Assembly (NCBI RefSeq): GCF_025698545.1
Contig: NC_068567.1
Span: forward strand, 61,206,705-61,270,704
DNA: 64,000 nt
Source: Gossypium raimondii
Lineage: Eukaryota; Streptophyta; Magnoliopsida; Malvales; Malvaceae
Direction of reading: 5' to 3'
In this document: one piece after another, positions 37,785-48,300 of the stretch
How the letters are laid out: each line of letters opens with the position of its first letter
Numbering within the stretch: position 1 is the first letter of the stretch
Notes under the pieces: generated by a model
Databases searched by the model: none
Seen by the model: only the letters and a program-made list of their open reading frames with translations
What the model was told of the DNA's origin: nothing
Position numbers and translations under genes: made by a program

Positions 37785-37819
37785 ACTCATGTTTTTGGAT
37801 TTGTATTACCATATTGAAG

Positions 37820-39326
37820 CTAAACAATTTTATGACTGCCAAGTGGTACAAAGGTGATGTTCCTTTTACATGTCTTTACCTATAACTTTTAAGGTGAGAT
37901 CTTATATGTCTTTTTAAATCAACAGTAATAGTTAAAAGATAAAAATAAGAGTTGTAACTGTTTTATCAAGTCACCTTAGAAACTAAGAAATTATGCGGGA
38001 GACCTCAAACCTATCAAATCCATTACCAATATGTTGCTTTTCTCTAAAAATTAGTTTCTCTCACTCTTTAGTATTAAAATCAATTAAATTGGTTAAATGC
38101 GAATTTTACATGAAATGATCAACAATGTATTGATGTTTCTTTTTCTTCCTTTTTATTTTAACCGTTGATTTAAAAAATTTTCTCAAGATTCCACTATAAT
38201 GTAATCTTTAAATAAACGTCACCATGTCAAAATATTTGTGATAATTTTGAACTTGTTTTTGGTGGATGAAGATGCCCAAACCTTGAGGGAGACAAGCAAC
38301 TTTATGTGGATATACATGACTATGGATTGTTTCTTGTGGAGCTTATTTCTGGAAAAGTTGCAGGTTGCTTTCCACATGAAAATGAGGGTCAGTCCTTGAT
38401 AGACTGGGTAAGATTTTTGTTCAAATTGCTTCTTATGGTGACCATTTTCAATTGTTATAAGGAGGTTTTAGTAAAAGTATCATGAATACCTCTGTAATAA
38501 GAATTAGATTGTTTTTTTGTTCCATCTACTAAAAAATGAATAAATTAATCCTAATACGTTAAATCAAAAAACAAACTGATCATTCTGTTAAAAATTTCAT
38601 TCATTTCTATTATTAAAAACTGATCCCTATACATCAGCATAAGATACACAAGACACGTCTTGTATAACTGTTTGGTTATTCTATCAACCAAATCAGTTTT
38701 TAACAATATAAATGGATGAAAATTTTAACGAAAAAGATCAACTTCCTCCTTAATCTAAAATAGATGGACTAATTTGCCAATTCTTTAAGTAGAGGAAACA
38801 AAATACAATCTAACTTCTAATAAAGGAGCCTCCATAAAACTTTTATAGGAGTTTCTCGATGAAAATATGTGTTCTAAGAAATTTTTAGGCAGCTAGAAAT
38901 ATCGAACAAATATAAGCTATTGTACCCGGATTTAGATGAATGTTAGATACTAACATTTGTCTATCACGAGGTTATACCAACGTCTGACTATGTATTAGGA
39001 TGACATTAACGCTCTTCATACTTAAATGAAGGCGCTGCCGCTTCTAGAAAGCAGTTCAGTCACTCAACTGATGGATCCGAGATTGGCGGATAAAGAAGAT
39101 GATTTGAAGGTGGTTCATTGTATGGCTCGGGCGGCTTTGTTTTGTCTGAAAAATGATTCCGGTCGCAGTATTTCCATAAGCGAGGTAAGGTTTTTTTTTC
39201 ATAATCACGTTCTTGCTTGCAATAATAATACCAGTTGGAACTCCCCAGATTTTAAGAGTTTCCTGCAAATTTTTGCAGGTCTTAGCTGTGGTTCGAGGCG
39301 ATCAGCATGCAGTACTTCAGCTTTGA
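37820..39326 (+). pseudogene. 3' fragment of the USP pseudokinase gene (copy A)
   Basis: This retains counterparts of exons 6-9 of the gene at 45351-51088: a remnant of exon 6 (37820 to about 37868), exon 7 (38272-38407), exon 8 (39032-39184) and exon 9 (39279-39326, same VLAVVRGDQ... ending and TGA). Exons 1-5, with the promoter, USP domain and kinase N-lobe, are absent. A 56 bp deletion at about 37868 removed the 3' end of exon 6 and its splice donor; the break shows TTA microhomology. Exons 7-9 still read open, which suggests a recent origin. No start of transcription is apparent. The gene cannot make the intact protein. Confidence 0.88.
38471..38846. mobile_element. GTAAAAGTA foldback MITE, copy M5 (copy A)
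   Basis: Between pseudokinase exons 7 and 8 in copy A. Left end GTAAAAGTATCATGAATACC, right end CCTCCATAAAACTTTTA. The matching element is at 50220-50592, so the insertion predates the duplication. Confidence 0.75.
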
Positions 39327-39560
39327 ATCGGTCCAACAGCCGTATTCATGGAAAAAAAAAGAAAAGAAAAGAGAACGCTTGCTTGTAAAAGAAGAATATT
39401 GTTGAAGGAATAAAGAGAAGCACTTACATATACTATAAAGCAGCTTGTTTGAAAGTGAAAATTATGAAGGTTGCGGCGTTATTAATATCACTTCTTAAAA
39501 ATGATTGCATGAACGGAAACCAACCCGAAAACTTGTCTCTCCTATCGAAAAAACTCTGGG

Positions 39561-39839
39561 TTGTTCTCCATTCAGAGCTTCGACTTTACAAAGCATCGGT
39601 TTCCTGGTGAAAATTTACTGAAATCAGCTGAGGGAAGTGAATCCTGTCCACCTTCACTTCACAAGATACTATCTAATGGTTTGTTGAGTGAAGCTCAAGA
39701 AAAGAGGTTGAAACATGCTTTTTACATGGACGAAAGGTCTTCCCTACAAACACAAACAGATCCTAAAAGCATTGATATTTTGATATTGAAATGTCTTGGA
39801 AAACGAAAAACTTGGAACACAAGAAAGAAGAAACGTTAA
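39561..39839 (+). other. Conserved open segment downstream of the kinase, copy A
   Basis: An open frame shared with about 51345-51555 and 234 bases after the kinase stop. It is rich in charged residues (GLLSEAQEKRLKHAFYMDER). The two copies differ by few amino-acid-changing bases in the core, while the ends differ by frame-changing indels. It may be an alternative last exon, part of the kinase 3' UTR, or a relic of another gene. I do not recognise the protein. Confidence 0.35.
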
Positions 39840-42023
39840 CACAAAGGAATTGGATTTTGGAAAATCAGAATTATCATTACCTGCAACCAGATTATTTGAT
39901 TGGAATTCTTCTATTCAATGTAAACTGCTCCATTGAATGCTGACCCATCCGTGATCTAACGTTTAGGCTGTGACCCTTTCGACATTATATGTTGCTTGGA
40001 TAATATCTCTGCAGTGAGTTGGCGTCCAAGTAACTCAGAGTTCTTAAGAATCAGGTTTCTTGTCGTTGAATCAACAGCATATCCTTGTCCTGGCATCCAC
40101 TGCAGCAACTGCAAGAGCAATTCCCTTTTTTCGGGCTGAGCAATATAACGGGATACAGCAGTCTGAAAGAGTCCCTGTGTAAAACCGAATAAATCGAATG
40201 ATTTGATCATATTATGAATTATAACACACAGCCAAACCTGTATCAAAATCAAGAGATATTGCTCCAATTCCATGGAAGTAGGACTGGGTCTAATTGTGTT
40301 CAAAAACCTATGTTGCTCGGACTCTTCATTATTCATGAAGTACCCATGTCCGACACTGGTGTTTGAAACACCGATACAAGGATATGACCTTCAAATACAC
40401 GAAAAAACTTAGAAAAACCAACCATACCTGTATACAACAAACACCCGAGTCCGAGTAACCTAAGCAGAAACTATTACCTATGTTTTAACTTGACCATCTT
40501 TTCTATGGCAATAAAAACTAAAAATAATGCCACTACAATACTGATGTATCCATGCTGAGGATCTCCAGGGTATAGCTTTCATGGACTGGAGATATTTAAT
40601 CCAGCAGATGGATTATAACATTAATATGATCTGTTCAGCTCTAAGTATACCTACATACACCAATCTCATGATAATCAAACGCAGATGCAGTCCATGCATC
40701 AGAATGCAGAATGGCAGAGACATGGCAAGTTCATAGAAAAGTACCTGATCAGTCTTGTACCCGGAACCATGAATAACCTTCAGGACATCATTTATCAAGT
40801 TGATATTACCGAACTTCATGAATGCACTTGCGAACTTCTTTATAGCAGGCTGAGAGATGTGTTCTGCATTATCCTGATACGAGAAATAATTTGAGAGAAA
40901 AAAATTGATAGTAAAGAAGGGACTGATAGTTCTACCAGATACCTTGACAACTACATATGCATCTTTGAACAGTTTTCCAGCTATAAGAATATGTAGAATT
41001 TTCTCATGACGGCCTTTACACATTGTTCTTTTGCTATATCTCAACATATTGTAAACCGAAAATGCTTCAGAATGAGCCTTCATTTTACCAAGTTGAAATA
41101 TTAAGGAGCAGCAAAGTTCCTGCAAATAGAATAGAATTGTATGGTTATAATGATTTAACTTATTTCCATAAAAGATGCTGCCTACACTCCAAGCGTAGAA
41201 CTCCCATTAAAGTAAAACCAATAACTTAGGTATGCTTTCTGGATAGCTTTTAATGCGACCCTTGTTATTAAGTAACATGTCCACTGCCAAAGCAGCAACT
41301 CGAATAAACTTGAGCAAACAACATTCACATAACGACAAGAAACCGCCTTCAGGCATATTTGCGGGAAAAAAAAGAGAGTATAGCTGGAGATAACAATTGT
41401 ATAGACAAAAAGACTCGTTCCAGTAATTTGTATTATGACAGGCAACCAAGTATATAGTCCCGTAACTGGAAGTACAAAACATTGCTATGGAAGATTGGAC
41501 CAAGTTCTAAGAGTGTTTCATACGATGCGCAAAGTGAAGAAAAACTCATGGGATTACGTTAGTTATGCTGAACTGATGCTGGACTATGATAACAACTCAG
41601 GAACCCACGCTACCATTCATAATAACATCTAAAAGTTTGAAAGTCCTGTACCTCCTCCGGATGATATCCTTTACCGTGCATGTCCTGCATGATCTTATAA
41701 GCAAGAAGATATAGTTTCTCCTTACAGAAATACTTTATTAGGATATGAAAAGTGCTATAATCCGGACTGATTGCAAGTTCATCCATTTTCTTCATTGTTT
41801 GCATTACACTCTCCATATCGCCTGCTCTACAGTAAGCACAAAGCATCGTATTTAACATATAACCTGGTCATACTTGTTATACTTGGCCTCGAAATCTTGA
41901 GCCAACTTCTTTGCCTCTTCAAAAAGCTCGCTTCAACACATAGCTGAGATCATGATGCTATGCAAGTATCCATCTGAACGAGACAAATAAGTTTCATATA
42001 CTTGGAATTGGAACCAAACAAGG

Positions 42024-42400
42024 GTAAAAGTACCATAGAAAATCCCATACTAAGAGTTAAATTGCATTTTGCTCCCTATACTAAAAAAATGAGCAAATTA
42101 GTCCCTGTGCGTTAGATCGAAAAGCAAATTGGTCCTTTCTATTAAAAATTTCATCCATTTTTACTATTAAAAACTGGCATAACTGACAGAATAACTAGAC
42201 AAGGACACACGACATGCCACATGTACCTAATGTTAACATACATGGACCAATTTTTAGCAATAGAAATGGATGAAAATTTTAATATAATGACCAATTTGCT
42301 ATTTGGTCTAACATATAGGAATTAATTTGCCAATTTTTTGAGTAAAGAGGGCTAAATGCAATCCGAATCCTAGTACAAGGGCCTCCATGGTACTTTTACT
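42024..42400. mobile_element. GTAAAAGTA foldback MITE, copy M6 (copy A)
   Basis: In the PPR intron between exons 5 and 6. Ends GTAAAAGTACCATAG and CATGGTACTTTTACT. Flanked by AAACAAGG (42016-42023) and AAATAAGG (42401-42408). Confidence 0.8.
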
Positions 42401-43220
42401 AAATAAGGGGAGATGAAACTTCAATATAACAAGGTAAGCTTGCCTTAAATCATTAGCCAGTGTTCCTTGAACACTCAGTACTTGTAAACTTACCGGATTT
42501 GACACGTTTTTCATGCATTTCAGCAAAAACTGATCTTGCTTCATCAAGGCGCCCAGCTTTGGAAAGACCATCCATCAATAAACAGTAAGGCATCTGCATA
42601 AGTGTGTGCATATTACGAGCACTTAGTTACAAAACTAAGCAAGGTTTTCAATCACAAAAGCAGCCAATGAAGCTTAATCATATAAATAAATGCATAACTT
42701 TTATCATTTTTCACATCTCATATTTGGCCAGGCACAAAATGAGAGGAAATTATCGAAGTACCTCATCTTCAGCATAACCTAAAGCTTCCAATTCAGATAA
42801 TAATTTTCTTGATTTTTCAAACAAGCCTCCTCGAACATACACCTTTAACAAAGTAGTCAGTATAACCCTGAAGATTTCAATTCCTCCATCAACTCATCGG
42901 ACTTACGATAATTCCCATCATAAGAGTAAGCTTTAAGTAAAGAGCTGTAATGATATAAATTAGGTGAAAGGCCTTCATCCCTCATCTGGTTGAAGTGGTT
43001 TTGAGCTTCTTCGCTAAGCCCACTCGAAGCACAAACGGCCAAAAGTGTTCCATACATCACATTATCCATTTCCAAACCATTATATTTCAACTCCTTCATC
43101 AACTCTAATGCCTTATAATGCCCATTTTTTATTCTTATGCAACCTGCCAGCAACTAAGTATTGACAAAAACAAAAACAACAATTAAAGTTTCACATTCGA
43201 AAACAACCATTATCTTCTCG

Positions 43221-43513
43221 GTAAAAGCAGTACTAAAAGTTAGATTGCATTTTACCTCTTCTATTCAAAAAATGGACAAATTAGTCTCTATATGTTAGAT
43301 CAAAGAGTAAATTGGTCTTTTATTAAAAATTTCATTCATTTCTACTGCTAAAAATTGGTCCATGTATATCAGAATGAGGTAAATGTGAAATTTTAACAAA
43401 AAAGAGTTGTTTGCTCTTTGATCTAACATACTAGGACTAAATTGCCCATTTTTTAATGGAGGGGACAAAATGCAATCTGATTCTTAGTGCAGTGACCTTC
43501 ATGGTACTTTTAC
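43221..43513. mobile_element. GTAAAAGTA foldback MITE, copy M7 (copy A)
   Basis: In PPR intron 2 of copy A. The left terminus has lost about 19 bases (GTAAAAGCAGTACTAAAAG) compared with copy B. The right end CATGGTACTTTTAC is kept. The target duplication is eroded. Confidence 0.75.
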
Positions 43514-43817
43514 CTTAAATTCTAAGTTGCATTAAGAAACATACCGTGTTATACGTAACCAAATCTGGGGTTAGACCCTCCTGCTTTATCTTATCAAACA
43601 ATTTGATGCCACTATCGAATTTCCCATTCCTAACCAAACAGCTAAGAAGAGAGTTCCATATAAACACATTAACTTTGGTTGGTTTATCAGGAATACCATT
43701 GTAAATCGCCAAAGCTTTAACAGGGCTGAGTTTTTTCCCCATAACTTTCATATAAGTGGTATAAGATGAACCATTGGTCTTCCCACGCTGTTGACAGCTG
43801 CAAAAAAATTATCCAAA

Positions 43818-44163
43818 ACAACAAAGAATCAAAGTACATCCAAACAAAATATCTACTTTGACATTAATGATACATAGCAATAGTATACAAACAGGGGTGA
43901 AACCAAGGGACAGGAAGGCCTTCGGTAAATGGAAAATTTGCATTTTAGGCCCTCCCAAGAATTAAAATTTCAATTTAAGACCCTTTTAACAGAAACAACA
44001 AAGAATCAAAGTTCATCCAAACAAAATATCTACTTTGACATTAAGGATACGTAGCAATAGCATACAAACAGGGGTGAAACCAAGGGACAGGCAGGCCTTT
44101 GGTAAATGGAAATTTTGCATTTTGGCCCTCCCAAGAATTAAAATTTCAATTTAAGACTTTTAA
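43818..44163. repeat. 177 bp tandem repeat (x2) in PPR intron 1, copy A
   Basis: Two units, starting at 43818 and 43995 (ACAACAAAGAATC...), each run through CAGGGGTGAAACCAAGGGAC and GCCCTCCCAAGAATTAAAAT. The same pair exists in copy B (about 55790-56140), so it is older than the segmental duplication. Confidence 0.8.
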
Positions 44164-44363
44164 CGCAAAATTCATGTCTTCCCACTGCATAAAAAAATCT
44201 GGGTACCAGAGAAAGATAATTAAATTTTTCATAGAAAATTACAAACAAGTGAGCTCTAATAAAAATTAATAATATAATTTTTTTTAAAATTTAGTAATAT
44301 TAAGATGAAAAAATATTCACATAATATTTAACATGGAAAATATTGAATTTAACGATTTAATTA

Positions 44364-45350
44364 AAAGCATGATCACTTGAATCATGGTAATTTAAAAACT
44401 CAAACGGTTGCATTTAACTAATAAATAATATATGAAATCGAATTATATTAAATGCAATCGTTTGAGTTTTTAACTACGATATATTCAATAACGTGCCATA
44501 TTATATCACGACATATTTTAAATTAATGTAACATCATTTAATTAAAACTATCCTATAAAATAAACAATTTTAAGTTGTTATAAAAATATCATTTTGTTTT
44601 TTCTTCTTTAATATAAAAAGTCTTTTATTTTAAAAATATAAAAATAAAAAGATAGAAAAACATTTAGTCTTTAAACTTTTTGATTCACATTTAGTCGGTT
44701 AAAGTGTGACAACATGGCACTTCAAGATTGTGCCACATCATTACCTTAAATTTTTTTTTGTATTTTAAAATTTATATGAAAATTTTAAATTTTCTTGTGA
44801 TGAAGAGTACCATGTCATCTTACCTTAATAGAATACAAAATTGAGGACCAAATTGAAAAAAATTGCCAAGTTAAAAAATATTTAAGGACCGAATTAAGAA
44901 AACTTGCCAAGTTTAGATCTCAAATAAAAATACAATCCAAGTTTTACCACAGGGGCGAAGCCAGAAATTTCTTTTACGGGGCCGAAATTAAATTATAATT
45001 TTTACAATAGTAAAAATACAATTTCACCATTTTAAATAGCATATATCTTTATAATTTTTAAAGGATTAAATTAAATTTTTATCATTTCTAAAGGAGTCAT
45101 TAATTTAAAATTTTTATAATTACCATATAAAATTCATATAGTCTTAATACACAGCTATTTTTTGGATTATATGATACAGCATGCCAATGAGATTGCAACA
45201 TTGTTAACAGGCGATTATAACTAAAAACTACAATCTAGTCCGAGTCGCCATTAATGGATATTTAGTGACCATCTTTACCCCAATGTCCAGCTGAAGAGCA
45301 TTTCATTAATTACTTTCAGATTGACAATCACGAAGCTAACAACAACAAAG
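44364..45350. other. Upstream region of the USP pseudokinase gene
   Basis: AT-rich DNA with a dispersed repeat copy (about 44950-45140). The likely 5' UTR is in the last 150 bases. No other gene is seen. This region has no counterpart in copy A because it lies in the deleted part. Confidence 0.55.
44950..45140 (+). repeat. Dispersed 'ggcgaaa' repeat, copy 5
   Basis: Starts GGGGCGAAGCCAGAAATTTC and runs through AATTTCACCATTTTAAATAG. The 3' end is truncated. Confidence 0.6.
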
Positions 45351-48300
45351 ATGGTGTCTGAAGCGGAATCGATGGCAAGAGAGAGTGTGATCGTGGTGAT
45401 AGATGGTAAGAGAAGCAAAGGAATGGTGGAGCCACTTGACTGGGCTCTTAAACACGTCGTTCGCCGGAAAAACATCGTGATCGTCGTCGCAATTTTGGGT
45501 GATATGGGGAAGAAGAACGCTACTCAATGCTTTCCTTTGAACATGAGATTTAACTTCTCTGGAATATGTGAGCTATTTTATTTATTTGTTTATTTAGTAC
45601 TCTGTGTTTGATAAAAAGAGCTTGGCATCTCTCATATCTAGTATAGGCTGGCAGGTCGAATTTGGGGTTCGAAAATATGGAGAAAAAAATGGTATGAAAT
45701 AAGGATATTATCTTTTTCTAATAGTTTTATATTACAGTAATTTCATCTTGAATTTTAAGATTTTTTTTTTGAATTTGATTTTTTTAGGATGAAAATACTG
45801 AATTTCAAGATGAAAATACTAATGTAACATACAACTACGGAAAAAGGGATACAAATGACGTGACGTTACTGTTTCATACAATCTTTTCCGAAAATACTTG
45901 TGAGGTAAATGTAAAGTTTGGGGGTTGATAAAAGGTACGTAGGCAAGGGGTGAAGTGAGAAATTCTTTTAAGGGTCAAATTTAAATTATAAATTTGTGAA
46001 AGTTAAAATACAATAATAAAAGTTTATAACTTTTTGAGGGATTAATTATAATCATTTTAAAGGAATAGAAATGAATTTTAAATTTTAAGAGGCCAACATG
46101 TAAATTTATCATTAGATTAACCTAAAATTTTATAATTTTTAAAAGGAATAAAAAGAAAAAAATTTAATTTAGGAGCGAAGGCTCGTGTCTACCCCTAGCT
46201 GGAGTTGTCCATAAGTCTAAATTTTTGCCCAAACCTGGTCTGAATAAAAATACTAAAATTTGGGCCCAGTTCGGTTGTATTAAAAATATTTTATTTTATT
46301 TTTATATAAAAAAATTAAAAAAATATAATACATCAAATAGACTAAAAACATTAAAATAAATGTTTCCCAACAAATTAAAAATAAATTTAAAAATATCTTT
46401 ATACTTAAATAACATTAAGATATGCATAACTTAACAAGCAAATGGCTCTAAAATAGTAGCAAATTTAACAATAAAACATTAGTTATATAATATCCAGACA
46501 ATAACAACAAAATAATAACAATATAACAATGAAATGGTAGCAAAACAGTGCGAAAACAACAACAAAACATTAGAATTTTTTTTATAAATTCGGATAAGCC
46601 GGGCCAAAAAACCTTATCTGAGACCCAATTCCTTATTTTTTTGCCCAAAATCTCACGCTTTTCGATCGGGACCCTACTCATAGACAACCCTAGCTTAGCT
46701 TCTATGTATAGGTGAGGATGGAACATCATTGGAGCCGGAGTAGGAGACCTTAGCCTCAAAATTTTGAAAATTTTTTATTATATCATTCAAAATTTTTGAA
46801 AATTTTAATTAGATTCTTTAACGCTTTTAGAAAATTTAATTAAGTCTTCAAAAGTTTAAAAAAATTTAATTAGACCTCTAATTTTTTTTATAAATTTTCA
46901 TTAATCTTTTTAATCAAAATTTTAAAAAATTTTAATTAAACCCCAATTAGAGCTCCCAAAATTTATTTTCATGTTTTTCCACAAAGTGTAAGCGTTGAGG
47001 ATGAGTTTCATACTTGGAATTTATACATAACACTCGAGCTACCTAAAGGGCTACACAATGCATGTTCAGTGACTATCTGTCTAATCATATTAGTGCACTG
47101 GCCTACGTGATCTGTTTAGTGATCAGTTTGTTTGTCCTGTAATATTGGTTGCTTAGAGTCTTTGATAAGGTTATTGGGCATTAACAAGCACTTGTTATGT
47201 CAGGTGGCTTGTTTTCTTGACTACAACCAGACAAGCTATGTTGGGTTATGGCCAAAGAAATTTTCTTTTTCCTTGTGAGAAGTATTTATACATTTGGCAC
47301 ATATGAATTCTTGAATTGTTTGTTCTTTTTACTTGACAGTGAAAAGCTTAAATTCCTTGTTAAGCACTCAGCTTGTTATCAAGGTCAAGACATAAGAGAT
47401 TAGGGATATTAGATTAATGGACTTACATTTGATAATCAAAGCTCTAGATTTTTCAGGCTGAGAAATAATTTCTGAAAATTGGGTCCAAACTGCTTTGGCA
47501 TCTCATTTTAGATATGTTATGGAGCTCATGGATTTTTCACATGGTGCAGGCTGCATAATATTATGGATTTCATGAGTTAAATTGTTCATCTAATGTTTTT
47601 GTAGTGGAAAAGTTGGAGTTTTCAATTTCATCAGGACATGCAGAAGTGAAACCCAGAGATCTTGGTGAAGAAATTGAGAGAAAAAGGGAACAGTTCCAAG
47701 CTATCCTTCAACCTTTCTCTAAACAATGTAAAAGAAACGAGGTAAGTGAAAAATTCCTTTCGAACTAAGTTATCTTCTATGCCCGTTTTACGGAATATAC
47801 GGATTAAATCTTTTCGGGATTTTTGTTGCCTCTAACAATATGATCTCTAGAATTGAACTTGCGTAGGGGTGTAGTCGAGCTGAATTGAGCCCAAATAGTG
47901 GTAAGCTCAAGCTTAACTAGAAATTTGAGGCTTGATACCCGACTCAAGCTTGACTTGGGCATCAATTTCTATGCTTGAGCTTGGCTTGAGATATAATTAA
48001 ACATGTTTATCAATTTTCGTACTCAAAACTTGATTATGTTTGTTTCTATATTATAAGGATAAAAATTTTAAATTTCATGATATAAAAATATATTAAAATA
48101 AAAAGCTCAATTAGGCTAGTGAGACGTTCGAATCAAGATAGTGCTTGATTTTGGTTCGGTTGAAAGTTTGAGTTGCTCAAGATCGAGATGATTGGCTTGA
48201 TAATTACCGAATTAAATTAAAGTTTTTTTCAAGTCGAACTCAAATAGTTTGCTAGCATTATTATCTCATTTACAATCCTAAACTTGAGTTTTTTCCCTAA

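Larger units (their letters stand above)
37621..44217 (+). repeat. Segmental duplication, copy A (6.6 kb, internally deleted)
   Basis: This is the left copy of a direct tandem duplication. 37621-37757 matches 44218-44362; 37787-44217 matches about 49473-56206, with foldback elements and introns shared in order. Copy A lacks the counterpart of about 44363-49472 (5' half of the kinase gene). The copies differ by scattered substitutions and small indels (a few percent by eye). Confidence 0.9.
39956..44217 (-). pseudogene. 5'-truncated PPR pseudogene (copy A of the At1g10910-type gene)
   Basis: Counterparts of exons 2-9 of the gene at 51712-56549 are present: 43545-43797, a fused 3/4 at 42762-43153, 42494-42593, 41652-41973, 40943-41119, 40745-40873 and 39956-40174. 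Exon 1 is lost except for about its last 11 bases, because the duplication boundary lies inside it. Lesions: an 11 bp deletion in exon 2 (near 43793); a 136 bp deletion joining exon 3 to exon 4 across a shared GTTA (42863-42866), giving a stop at once; CGA changed to a TGA stop in exon 6 (41933-41935); and a 2 bp insertion in exon 6 (about 41858-41860). Exons 7-9 remain open. It is a pseudogene from birth. Confidence 0.93.

Noticed and set aside
42762..43153. Apparent intron loss in the PPR copy A, as if from a processed cDNA
   Set aside because: The joint is not at the splice sites, the neighbouring introns are intact, and a GTTA microhomology deletion explains it.
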